Shown here: piece after piece, positions 38,061-49,212 of the stretch
Numbering within the stretch: the stretch's first letter is position 1
Layout: each line of letters opens with the position of its first letter
From: Rhexocercosporidium sp. MPI-PUGE-AT-0058
Lineage: Eukaryota; Ascomycota; Leotiomycetes; Helotiales
Length of the DNA stretch: 64,000 bases
Reading direction: 5' to 3'
NCBI GenBank assembly: GCA_020746875.1
Contig: JAGTJL010000009.1
Coordinates: 62,001-126,000 of the forward strand
Made by a program: the position numbers and the translations under genes
Notes under the pieces: model-generated
Seen by the model: the letters and a program-made list of their open reading frames with translations, nothing else
Databases searched by the model: none
Told to the model about the DNA's origin: nothing

Positions 38061-38415
38061 GTGCAGCTATGGGGGCTGTTGGGCTGATCCTTTGCCTGTG
38101 CTGTACCGATTGACAGGGCTGCCAAAGAGGGAAGGTTCAGTGGGAGTGAATTCGGTGATCCAGGTTGAAGAACAGGACCGCAAATCGGCAGCCTGTGGTA
38201 TTATCAATTAATTTTCCCTTTCTTCTCCTTCGCATTCAGTTAGTAAGCTTGCTACTCTTACTCAGGCCGCTAAATACTTATATTAAATCCGCGTACCGAT
38301 TTCACGTCACGTCTCTTTAACAAACAATCACATGACCATTTTACCCCACTTCATCTTACGTATATCTACCTTTTATCTCACCAGCTACCATTCAAGTTAC
38401 TACGAACTGCGAATT

Positions 38416-39782
38416 ATGACCCCAACTCCTTCTTCGCACTTAAAGACACTTGTCGTAGATAATGGCGCGTACACAATCAAGGCTGGGTTCTCGTCGCCCT
38501 CGAACGAATCGGAGCACAACATTATACCCAATTGTTTGGCAAAAGACAGAGACAAGAAGGTGTACATTGGGTCGCAGGTGTCTTCATGTAAAGACTTCAG
38601 CGAGATGACATTCCGGAGACCGGTGGAGAAAGGGTACATTGTGAGCTGGGAGGCAGAAAAGGAAATATGGGAGCATGAATTCTTTGACTCCAAGGCGAAG
38701 CTTCATTGCGACCCGAAGGATACTGGATTGATCCTCACTGAGGCTCCTAATAGTCTGCCAGTCTTACAAAGTCATTGCGATCAGATCGTGTTTGAGGAGT
38801 TTGGATTTGCAAGATATCTACGGACTACGGGTACGTACGACTTCTGTGAGGCACATTTGACTGATGGTGACTAGGACCTGCCCTGAACGCCTACAACGAT
38901 ATCCAATCCTTCTTCAAAGCACCTCCTCGCCCGGCCGATGTTGTATCCACACCTCCCGCAGAAATCCTAATGCTGATCGACTCTGGATACTCGCACACTA
39001 CAATCACACCCCTGCTTCTGGGACGACCTCTGCAGAAGTCCATCAGACGACTGGAGATTGGCGGAAAGCTCCTCACGAACTACCTCAATCGACAAATCTG
39101 TGTGCGACAGTACGACTTAGCAAATGAAACATATCTGGTCAACGAAATCAAGGAAGCAACCCTATATGTGTCCAAGGACTTCGATGGGGATATGGAAAAG
39201 ACGTGGAAGGGACCAAGAGGAGATAGGAGGCCAGAGTACGAGACTGGAGGAGGCATCGCCAAGGACTATGTTCTGCCGGATTATCATGCAAAGACGCCTG
39301 GGTTCGTGCGGGATCATGACCCCCAAGCTGCGACGAAATTGAAGGAGCTCACAAGAGGGAAGTCAATGGGGGCGTCTGAGGATGTGGTGACTTTGAGAAA
39401 TGAACGATTCGCAGTCCCAGAACCGCTGTTTAATCCAGCTAATATTGGATTGAGGCAAAGTGGAATTGCTCAACAGGTACTGGACAGCCTTTCGAGCATA
39501 CCACCTGGATTGTGGCCAGGTTTCTTGGCGAATATTGTTGTTGTTGGTGGAAATGCAAATATAGAAGGATTCGTGGCCAGATTACAGATGGAGATACGAG
39601 CATTGGCTCCCGCAGAGTGCATCGTGAGGGTAGCAAAACCTACGGATCCGATAATAAGTACTTGGCAAGGGGGTGCAAACATGGCGAAGGATGAAAACCT
39701 GTTACGAAAGCTGAGTGTCACGAAGCAAGACTACGAAGAACATGGCGCTGCGTGGGTCGCAAGGAAATTCAGGGGCGGGTAG
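38416..39782 (+). CDS. arp6: Actin-related protein 6 (SWR1/INO80-family chromatin remodelling subunit)
   Basis: Arp6 is a nuclear subunit of the SWR1 complex that exchanges H2A for H2A.Z. Exons 38,416-38,830 and 38,875-39,782 flank a 44-bp intron (GTACGT...CTAG), giving 440 aa. The actin fold is clear: LVVDNGAYTIKAGF (phosphate 1 loop), the TFRRPVEKGY motif typical of Arp6, LILTEAPNSLP, MLIDSGYSHTTITPLL (phosphate 2), IVVVGGNANIEGF (adenosine motif) and a C-terminal WQGGANMA. The start at 38,416 is chosen because the 28 residues before it (from 38,332) are not conserved-looking. An Arp6-specific insertion lies around residues 200-290. Identification is by family recognition. Confidence 0.92.
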
Positions 39783-41714
39783 AGTTTGATGGCGATGTTC
39801 TCAATCATGAGATTTTTGAAGAAGGGAGAGGGGAAGGGGGACATGGTAGTGGGCTCGTAGCAATAAAACCCAACAGCGGTCTTCACTCAGCTTGTATGAA
39901 TAGCATCTACCCGATTCTCGAATCATCTGTCTAGTATCCTGAGCCTTGTACACTTTATTGACGTGCCCCGATTGAAAGCCACCTGCGAAGCTCGCAGCCT
40001 TACTGTTCTCCTCTTGTGGCATACTGATTGTTAGGGCGATTCGCTGGGAGTTTGCCGATAGCAATAACTCAAGTACAAGTAAAACCCCCCACTGATTGCG
40101 CAGCTATCATTTAGAGACCGCCTATCATTATTCCTGGTTCGTCAAACATGAATGGCTCAGGGCCATCCTTTGGTCCTGCTTCCTGTCAAAATGACACAAG
40201 GCGGTCACTAGTTGTTGCAATAACGTGTATGCCTAAGGTATGCAAGGGACTTCCCCATAAGTGCATTCTACAAGGCTATAATCAGCCTTACCTCAAGGTT
40301 TACTCCCGTACAATATTCAAAATTCTCATGATGTTAGAAGGTGGCAAATGACAGAGGTCGTTTTCTCGTATCAATCCAAGGGAGAGAGTAGGTCCTCTAC
40401 CAATGGCGCCGAAAGTGTTTGCAGTCCCTCCCGTACCTGCATTTAAAGTAGAGTCGAGGTGTTGAGTATCCCAGCGGCGGCAGCTTTATGCTAGCTCAAT
40501 CCGTAGACAGGAGAAATATCGTCGGGTTTGGGTCAAGCTACTCATGAGAGGAATTCGGAACAGGCATTACTAGAGATTCCTCTTGTGAGATCTTTGACGA
40601 TTCGTCATACGGAAAATCGTAAAAAATGTCGTCGGCAAATGGGCCATCAGCAACGAGAACAGTGTTGGGATTTCAACCTTGCTCTCTCTCCAGCAGTATA
40701 TAATTACGCCTCAGCCCTCTGTAAAAAAAAAAAAAAAAAAAAGAAGGCAACGAAACTAAGACTTTGTGCCTCTCAATAAAAAGCGGGGCTTACTTCGCAT
40801 CATATAGGGGAGGAGCACAACAACTTCTTCACATACAGTAAGCCAGGTCCAAGTTCCAACTGGCTCTTACTTCGCAAGGACGCGAACCCCAAAGCGAAGT
40901 TCTGCAAGACCACAAACAAAAAATTGATGCTCAGAGCACTGCAGAACATACGTTCGTACCGTGCTGGGTTTCGCAGGGTTTGAGAAAGTGAGCTCAGTAT
41001 CGAACGAGACTATCGGATGGGAAGCATGTGCCTCCTTCTCGTCGGACGAACAGACGGCTGCGACTACAGCGGTTTTGCAGGTGAGTACAAAGTCGCTTAA
41101 AGTGTCTCACATATGCAACGACAGTGTTGTCTGTTTGGAGAGTCTGTTCCTGCTGCTGGCCAGATCACGCCCATAGAACAGTCGATGTCGTGTTTTCTGG
41201 TGTCATTTGTGTTTCCGCTGCGGTCCACTGGACATACGGACCGAGATAACTAGCCTTAATACCCCGAATTGAGATCATTCATAATGGACTCGGATTGTTC
41301 TCTTTGTCTGAACATAGCGGAGAAGAGGTAGTAAGGGAACATCAAAAAGGGAAAGGTGGTGATTGATGTCCTCGTGACCCCTGACGGCAAGACCCGCTAT
41401 TTCCAGTTCTGACAAGGGGTCTAGCGTACCACTCCCCACTAGCGACTCCACTCTGAGCCTGGCTCCACTCACTACCCCGCATTCTCAGAGCAAGCTCAGC
41501 CAAAACTCACGTGAGGCCACACCACGCAACGCTCCCTCTTCTTCTTCTTCTTCTTCTTCCAGTCATCTCATCTTCTTCTCCATTCAATCCGAATCATCAT
41601 CAACAACAGCACCATCATCACCAGCATCAAAAGCTCCACTTCTTCCCCTTTGAGACACTCACCAACACTTCACCTCATACAACACCACACTCTGCAACAC
41701 ACCCAGTCGCAATC
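39783..41714. other. Intergenic region, no supported gene
   Basis: 1.9 kb containing the 3' UTR of arp6 and the 5' region of the DJ-1-like gene. A run of 20 A lies at 40,723-40,742. A CTT repeat (41,527-41,549) and CAT/CAC-rich sequence precede the next start and may be 5' UTR. Short frames here show no codon structure or domains. Confidence 0.5.
40723..40742 (+). repeat. Poly(A) run of 20
   Basis: An uninterrupted A20 in intergenic DNA. It could be the tail of an old retroposed sequence or a simple mononucleotide repeat. No target duplication was recognised. Confidence 0.8.
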
Positions 41715-42832
41715 ATGGCAGCAACTGACTCAGTCCCTATCATCAAGGTGTTATTCACACTGCATCCTGGCATGGATGCCATGGACTTCGTGGGTCCCCT
41801 CGAGGTCTTGACCCATGCCAGACACAACATCAATGATGAAAGTAAGTACTCAGTTCGAGTTTGGGATAGCTTCATTTCTCCCAGTTCCAGCTCTATTTAC
41901 CCCGCGTTCGAGTTCCCCGCGTTTGCCGTGGGATCCACGTTTGCAAGCTCAATCTCCGCAACCACCACTCGAGTCTCAATAGAGTCCAGAAGGGTTCAAT
42001 TCGATGACATCTATGACTTTTCAATCTGCTCATACTTCATGATTGCATTTCTGGCACCTGCGAGCCATTGTTGAGACCACCAGCTAATATATCTTCGCCA
42101 GCTACCAAGGCTTTCTCTGCCTCCTTCGTCTCCTCCGAAGAACACACCATCTCCGCCCAAGGAGCTAGCTTCCGTGCCCACATGGACTTCAAGGAAGCTT
42201 ACACCCGCCTCTCCGAATTCGACATTCTCGTCGTTCCAGGTGGCGGAACCGACGCTGTGCTCAAAACTAAATCCGAACCCCTCGGCCTCATCAAAGCCTT
42301 CTCCGACCTCCAAAAGAAACACCCAGACAAAGAACGAACCGTCTTTTCCGTCTGTACCGGCAGTCTCTTCCTCGCGCAGGCTGGTATCTTGTCCGGTCTG
42401 TCGGCAACCACACACCCCGACTTTTATGCCAAATTCGAGAAAGTCTGCAGCGAGATCTCGCAGCGCGATCTGGCTGAGCGTTGCGATGTCGTGGAGGAGA
42501 GATACGTCGTGAATAACTTGCGTTTCGATCTCGGTGATCCAAATGAGAACCCATATGTTCGCCGCAAGTCGGATGCTAGACGCCCATCAATGGGTCGCAA
42601 GGGCAGCAATGCGTGGAAGGAGAGTAATGCCCGCCGCGAGAGTAATGCTCGTCGTGCGGCGCTCCGTCTTGGTGGTTTGAGAGTCATTACTTCGGGTGGG
42701 ATCACCTGTGGTCTTGATGCCAGTTTGTACCTGGTTAGTATTATGGTCAGCGAGGAGGCCGCGGTTGAGGTTGAGCGAGTCATGCAGTACGAGTGGAAGA
42801 AGGGCATTGTTGTTGATGGTATTGACATCTAA
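41715..42832 (+). CDS. DJ-1/PfpI (class I glutamine amidotransferase-like) family protein
   Basis: Members include isonitrile hydratases, glyoxalase III and stress proteins; the exact reaction cannot be told. Exons 41,715-41,841 and 42,102-42,832 with a rather long 260-bp intron give 285 aa. The start MAATDSVPIIKVLF is preferred over an in-frame ATG at 41,511, which would add a low-complexity leader. Motifs: DFVGPLEVL, DILVVPGGG, the nucleophile elbow VCTGSLFLA with Cys127, then TTHPDF with His147, and TSGGITCGLDASLYLV near the end. Between the two halves lies an unusual insertion (about residues 178-210) rich in Ser, Asn and Arg with the repeat ESNARR. A second AG 26 bp... upstream acceptor (CCACCAG) would also keep the frame. 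Confidence 0.85.
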
Positions 42833-43806
42833 GGCGTATGGCGTTGCAACAGCGACAAAAGACCACACATGGTATTGTTGTGCATTGGGCATAGACAAAC
42901 TACAGCTAGAACAAACGGATAGTGATCGTGGATTTTGATGCGTTTATGAGTGAATTGATGGACAGGGATTCTGGCAGCAGAACTCATGGTCGCCGGATAG
43001 CCTAGAGAATCCGGCGGTTTTCTCTTTGCAAATCTCATCTCTTTGAACAAGAATCTCCCATGACCTTTCTTGCATTGCATTTCGTGACCTTATCGGAGAC
43101 ATTTATTCAGTGACAAAATCTAGAAATGCAAACCCTTCGTCCAGCAGGGTTTTACCAACTACTGCTCCAGCTGCCGCCGCTGCTGTTGGGAATGGTATTA
43201 GGGTCAATCACAAGGTCGTAGTGAACTTCGCCGCGAATACAATCGACTAGCGAGCTTAGCGAGCCACCGTTTTGTAATTTTACTTATTTCAAGTTCCAGG
43301 TTAAGGGGAAAGGGGATACGGTTATACAAAAGGAGAAAAGCTGTAATTAAATAAGGTAGTTGAATCCTAAAGAATAGGGAAAGCAGGCAGATAGATGCTC
43401 GCTTAGCATTGCACCATGCCACGCCTAATAAGTCTCTGCCGCTGCAGACCGCCTATAAGAGAACAACTCAGTCTCCCAATTTCACTTTGTAGTTTAATGC
43501 TTTGATCCATTTCTACATCATACGGTGGTAGTAAAGGAATGACAAATTTGATTCACGGAGGTAGAATCTGCGGGCTTACTACGGTACGCTTTCCTAGCGA
43601 CTCGATTCTTCCCCTTCCCTATGGTAAGACGGCACGGGCAAACGCACCTGCACACGCACGCGTGCATCAACAGCGTCAAGCGTCGTGCCCACTCTTCCCA
43701 ACCCAACCCAACCCTACCAACCTACTTACACCCCAACCGCGACTCAGAAACGTCGTTTATTTAATTACCGATCCGAGGATCCCATTCTCATCCCCGCTCG
43801 CAATCC
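42833..43806. other. Intergenic region, no supported gene
   Basis: About 1 kb between the DJ-1-like gene and ssn3. It contains T-rich 3' sequence and, near 43,680-43,735, a C-rich stretch (CCCAACCCAACCC) that may be part of the ssn3 5' region. No RNA gene was recognised. Confidence 0.5.
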
Positions 43807-45478
43807 ATGAGCCTGGCATCGAATCCGCCATCGTCTGGTGGCCCATCTTCGGCTGCTGCACAGCAACGAACCCAGGCTCAGAACCTGACATTGAAGAGGA
43901 GCGTCCAGCAGGCCTTTGACGGTATACACCTCTTCTCGTAGAATCTTTGCCGTCGTCGTGTTGCTGTGCTTGCTTCTGTCTATCTGTCTGGATTGTTGCT
44001 CACTCGCCTCGCTGCTTTGATGCTTTCGTGCTCGCATGTCATTCTGCTACGCACTATACCATCTATTTCGGACCGTTGAGGCTGGTGGGGGGCCATCTGT
44101 CTTGGCCCTCTCCCCCTCTTGAAGCATCTCTTCTCTCAATGTTTCCAGCCAGACGGCCTCCATTCCGTGTGTGCTCTTGCTTCTGTTTTGGATTGTTACT
44201 GATGTGAATGACAGACCCGGCGGATCGAGGTATCAGCCCAAACGTGGGATATCAAAGCAAGGTTCGGGTCATTGACCGCTATAAGGTCATCGGCTTCATC
44301 AGTAGTGGCACCTATGGACGAGTTTACAAGGCCGTAGGCCGTCATGGCCAGACTGGCGAGTTTGCCATCAAGAAGTTCAAGCCAGGTACGTATCCATTGT
44401 GCAATCCAGATACTGCCCACTCATTCGACGTCCAGACAAGGAAGGCGAGCAGATCCAGTACACCGGAATTTCTCAGTCAGCGGTGAGAGAGATGGCACTG
44501 TGTTCTGAACTCAACCACATGAATGTCATCAGACTAATCGAGATCATCTTGGAAGACAAATGTATCTTCATGGTATTCGAATACGCTGAGCATGATCTAC
44601 TCCAAATCATCCATCACCATACTCAACCTACTCGGCATCCCATCCCACCATCAACCGTCAAGTCTATCATGTTTCAACTACTCAATGGATGTCAATACCT
44701 GCACGCAAACTGGGTTCTACATCGAGATCTCAAGCCAGCTAATATCATGGTGACGTCGAGTGGCGAGGTCCGAATCGGAGATCTTGGCTTAGCACGATTA
44801 TTCCACAAGCCGTTGCACAGCCTGTTCTCAGGCGACAAGGTCGTCGTCACGATCTGGTATCGAGCTCCGGAATTACTTCTGGGATCGAGACATTACACGC
44901 CTGCTATCGATATGTGGGCTATTGGCTGCATATTCGCAGAATTACTCTCTCTTCGGCCAATCTTCAAAGGGGAAGAGGCAAAAATGGACAGCAAGAAAAC
45001 GGTACCCTTCCAAAGAAATCAGATGCAGAAGATCGTGGAGATCATGGGAATACCGACGAAGGATAAATGGCCGCACTTGGTAAATATGCCAGAGTACAAC
45101 CAACTGAGCACACTCTCCAGTTCTCATTCGAAAGCCGGGTCCCATCTCGAGAAATGGTACTACGCCACCATCAATGCGCACGGCGGGACTAACGTCCCTT
45201 CATCCAACGCCTCACTTGGGGTAGAAGGCTACAAACTTCTCGCGTCTCTTCTCGAATACGACCCCGAGCGTCGTCTTACTGCTCAGCAGGCACTGCAGCA
45301 CCCATTCTTCAACACAGGCGACAAAGTCAGCAGCAACTGTTTCGAGGGAATCAAGGCGGAATATCCGCATAGGAGGGTCAGCCAGGATGACAATGATATC
45401 CGTACGAGTAGCTTGCCTGGCACGAAACGCAGTGGCTTGCCGGATGATTCAAGACCGATGAAGAGGTTGAAGGAATGA
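43807..45478 (+). CDS. ssn3: Cyclin-dependent kinase 8 homologue, Mediator kinase module
   Basis: Cdk8 (Ssn3/Srb10) with cyclin C phosphorylates RNA polymerase II and transcription factors in the nucleus. Exons 43,807-43,921, 44,215-44,385 and 44,436-45,478 give 442 aa. The N-terminus [12 protein letters not shown] is disordered. The kinase core has [19 protein letters not shown], the Cdk8-type helix C motif [20 protein letters not shown] (Asp193), DLG (DLGLARLF) in place of DFG as usual for this subfamily, and [20 protein letters not shown]. The C-terminus is charged ([17 protein letters not shown]). Intron 1 is long for this genome (293 bp). It has no operon-like neighbours. Confidence 0.94.
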
Positions 45479-47489
45479 TGTTACTTTCGCACCTCCAACT
45501 CCTTCCTTCCCCCCACGCCCCTCCCTCCCTAGGTTACGATGTGCATCCCCTCTCTCCCTTACGGTCCTCTCGTCTTACATCATTGGAAGACTTCATGACT
45601 GAAGGTGAAAAGAAGCCGGGCGGTCTCGCGTCCGGTTTTGGGCCTGTGGATAAGCTGGATACTATGCTGGTGATTCGGATGGCTGTTAGTGCTCTTGTTC
45701 CTGGTTTATTTTGAAAGATTGCTTCAATATGGACAAGACCGCAGATTTCTCCTCCCTCCCTTCCACGCACCCCACTTCTAGTACCGGCGATGGTGACCTA
45801 CATGTCTATATAGTGGCATATGGGTAGATCGATACATGACTTCGGGTGGTGGTGGGAGTTGACCACTCTGTTGCTCTCCCATCAACCCGATGTACACCTG
45901 CACTGCGCCCCAGTACCTACCTGTAAGGCATCACTCTGGTATTTAGATTAAAGGATTGTTTCGTCCTCAATGGACTTCTTGCCACCTTTTCCATGTCTGC
46001 TCCTGACAACTCGCATTTTCGATAATCATGACAACACGTTTGTGAGCCTAGCTACCACTAACGCATCTCATCTCCTGCAGAGCTATGTTGATCAAATGTT
46101 TGGGTTCTACTTATAGTCTTTTACTACCCATATGACCAGGTACCGCCCCTCAAATGCTACCTCAAGTCAGTCTCAACTACCAAGTATGGAAACGAGGATG
46201 GCCATGGCCCTCAGCCAATGACTCCCTTGTCCGGCTGCTGGTTTCCGTTTCCGCTCCCGCTCCCATTTCCCTCCAAACTACGGTCGGATCTTTGGCTGTG
46301 GGTGTGGGTGTGGGTGTGTGTGTGTGTTTTGATACTCTTGTGCGACACGTAGACGGAAAAGATTGATGGGGGGTTGCTCTGCTCTGCTCTGCTCTCCTCT
46401 CCTTTATTTCCTTTCTTCTTTCTGCCTCGTTTTCTACACAGCCATGAGAGAGGCATGTTGGCGCAATTCAGTCAGCCTCCCCCGATCTGCTCCAGCCAAA
46501 CAATTTGTTGGAATGGTTTGATTAGCATTTCAATTGGTGTTTTGAGAACGGCAACCCGCAGCACGCACGCATCGACGCACGACCCATCACCTCGTAGTAC
46601 AGTTCAGCACGGGCTCTGAAGCTTGAGCAGAGCTTGAAGCCATATCCATGCTCCATATCCATGTCCACATCCATATCCACATCCATCCCCATGCCCTTGA
46701 CCCTAGGAGCCCATCCATCTCCAACAAACAACACTGCACACCCACTGCCACCACTCAACCCACTAACTACTACAACCGCACCTGCAGCTCTGTGAGCAGG
46801 CCATTGCTAGCCATTCCTAGGCAATTCATGGGCCTTTCATAGGCCCAGTGCAGGGAACCACCTGAAGGCACGAACAACGGATGCATCCCGATCTACCCTA
46901 CCCGACCTACCCTACCCGACCTGCCCTCCCCTACCCTACCTAGGGCCCTTCCCTTCCCTCCCCCCAGCTATTCTATTCTATCCCAACTCAACCCAATCCA
47001 ACCAGAACTTGCCTACCTACCTACCTCTCCACCTCTCCCTACCCTACCTCCCTACCTACCTCACCTCAGAAGCCACGCCTCACTCACTCACTCACTCACT
47101 CACTTCTCGTCCTATGAAAGGAAGGAAGCATTGACATCGACATCCACATCGACATCGACATCAGCCAGCACCTCTTGACTGCGCTTCGTTTCAACCACCA
47201 GCACAAGCACTCGCTGGTGCTGTAGTAGACAGGAGAGTAGGTAGGTAGGTACTGTACCTTAAGTAGAGCGAGCAGCATTCGTGAGGGCCTCCCCGTCGCT
47301 GCAGTCAGTTGGTAGTCAGTCAGTAGTACTTCGTACTTTCGTACCAACGAACGGGTCCTGTCCTCGTACAGCACGAGCCAGCCAGCTAGAGAACGGCGGC
47401 TCATCCCCCATCCTATCCCCACCTGCACCAACCTCCAAAACCACCATTACGGCTCGGGCCTCCCGCACCACGATCGATCCCCCAACAAG
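45479..47489. other. Gene-free region rich in short repeats
   Basis: 2.0 kb upstream of the otubain gene without a credible gene. From about 46,285 it is a patchwork of simple repeats: GGGTGT/GTGT (46,297-46,327), GCTCT (46,377-46,396), CCATATCCACAT (46,645-46,692), CCTACCCTACCCGAC (46,896-46,945), CTAC/CTACC (47,013-47,062), TCAC (47,078-47,103), ATCGACATC (47,130-47,162) and GTAG (47,240-47,252). Long pyrimidine tracts fit a 5' UTR or promoter of the next gene. Confidence 0.55.
46285..47255 (+). repeat. Cluster of different microsatellites
   Basis: At least eight distinct short-unit repeats follow each other within 1 kb (GT, GGGTGT, GCTCT, CCATAT/CCACAT, CCTACCC, TCAC, ATCGAC, GTAG). None is long, and together they make the region pyrimidine-rich on the plus strand. 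Confidence 0.7.
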
Positions 47490-49212
47490 ATGAACGACAT
47501 CGATGCCCAGGAGGCATTGGCCCGGGAATACAATCCTGCTCTGCAGGTAGGTTGGACGAGGAGATCGCGGGTCTGATCAATACTAATTAACGCGCTGTAG
47601 GGTCCGTTGGTAGGGGAGAAGAGGAGCAGTCTGGCCATCGCCGAGGAATACGCAAAGGCAGACCCCATATACGTGGCGAAGACAGCTGTGAGTCCATCTG
47701 CAAACTTCAATTAGGCCTGCGCTGATGTCTACCAGGTGTTGCCGCAGAAGTACTCGCATTACCGACCGATCTTAGGAGATGGGAATTGTGGATGGCGGGG
47801 TAAGAGCTGCTTAAAGAATCTGACGAAGCTTCGAGGATACCGCTTTGGAGCAGGGCAGTGTAGTATGGATCGGCTGCTAACTTACAACTGCAGCTGCCGG
47901 ATATGCCTACTTCGAGACCCTACTACAATTACGAGACAAGGACCAGCTGGAAGTGGAGATAGCACGCATGCTCTCCTTGAACAATTTGCTCACGACGGTT
48001 GGAGGATTTGAGTCTTGGATGTTCGAAGACATGGTAGAGGAGACGACTGACCTGCTGAGATGCCTGATGGGACTGGTGGAAACGTCACCTCGAGAAGCGG
48101 AGACTTTACTCCTGGCGCGATTCAACAACAAGGACACCTCGAACGCAATCGTATATCACTTCAGACTGCTGGCAAGTTCATGTCTGAAGGGCAACCCTCC
48201 GTTGTACCAAGGATTCATTCCCGATGTTGGCATCGACGAGTATGTGAAAAACAGTATTCTGATTCCCGACCAGGAGATTGATCACTTGGGAATGACACTT
48301 CTGATCGATGTTCTGTTGAAGCCAATTGGTTTTGCGGTGGAGATTGTCTACCTCGACCGGAGTCCAGGCTCACAAGCCAACACCTATCTATTTCAGACAG
48401 AAGATGCCAACGGCATTCCAACGAACCCCAATGGTCCTATCATCTACCTCCTGTACAGACCGAGCCACTACGACATTCTGTACAAAGACCAAGGCAACTC
48501 CATACACGCTGTTGAGGAGGCTACACGAGATACAAACATCCAAGTCAACAGAGCGACCAACTTCAGTCAGCCGCAACCTATGCAGGGTGCACCCGTATCG
48601 GCGAGGGGATTTTCTGATGTGGATATATCCCTCCTCTCCTACATACCTGGTTTCTCACTCGCTCCTCAACCCTCACATCACGGATTGCCCTCACAATACC
48701 CCACCCAATTCAACACCTACCCACTATCTCCGATATCTGCATCAATTTCTCCGGTTTCCCCTGGCGCTTCGTCGGCAACGACCTCCTCAAACGCGATCCC
48801 GGCTTCTTTTCCCGCGCAACCGCCGCCCCCAAGCTCGCTAGTCTCACCAACCCTCACATCAGCCCACTTGTCCTTCCCAAACCCAACAACACAGCTACCA
48901 ATACTCACCCACCTGCCACCGCCGCCCCTACAGCAACATCGGCCATCCCTCTCCTCTCATCCATCCCTATCGGCCCATTCATCGGAGCTCTCGTCACCCA
49001 GTCCGAGCACCAAGTCCAGCCAGTTCCGTCCTAGCAGATACGAGTGGGAGGCCGCAGCCGCGACCGATTGGCAAGAATCACCCGTCGTGCCCCAAACATC
49101 GACTTTCAAGAACAGTCATTACAACACGGCCCATTACAACAATCCGAACTTCCAGCCAGAAGAATGGACCCCTGAGTCCGAAGACTCTCCCGTGAGGAAG
49201 CAGTCTAGCTGA
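47490..49212 (+). CDS. Otubain-family ubiquitin thioesterase with a long Pro/Ser-rich tail
   Basis: A peptidase C65 deubiquitinase that cleaves isopeptide-linked ubiquitin chains. Exons 47,490-47,546, 47,601-47,687, 47,736-47,799 and 47,894-49,212 give 508 aa. The catalytic set is visible: GDGNCGWR with Asp63 and Cys66, and PSHYDILY with His261; the spacing agrees with human OTUB1 (88/91/265). The otubain fold ends near residue 265. Human OTUB1 is only 271 aa, whereas this protein continues for about 240 residues of Pro/Ser/Gln-rich disorder (for example SISPVSPGASSATTSSNAIP), ending YNNPNFQPEEWTPESEDSP. Intron 3 has a GCTAAC branch site. The gene lies convergent to sgf73. Confidence 0.92.

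Noticed and set aside
37681..38211. Three overlapping plus-strand frames (96, 72 and 71 codons)
   Set aside because: They lie opposite the exons of the minus-strand gene at 37,429-38,060, which has coherent codon use and a proper intron.
41511..41714. In-frame ATG upstream of the DJ-1-like start
   Set aside because: It would add a leader of Leu, Ser, His and Gln runs encoded by a CTT/CAT microsatellite. The later ATG starts right at the conserved domain.
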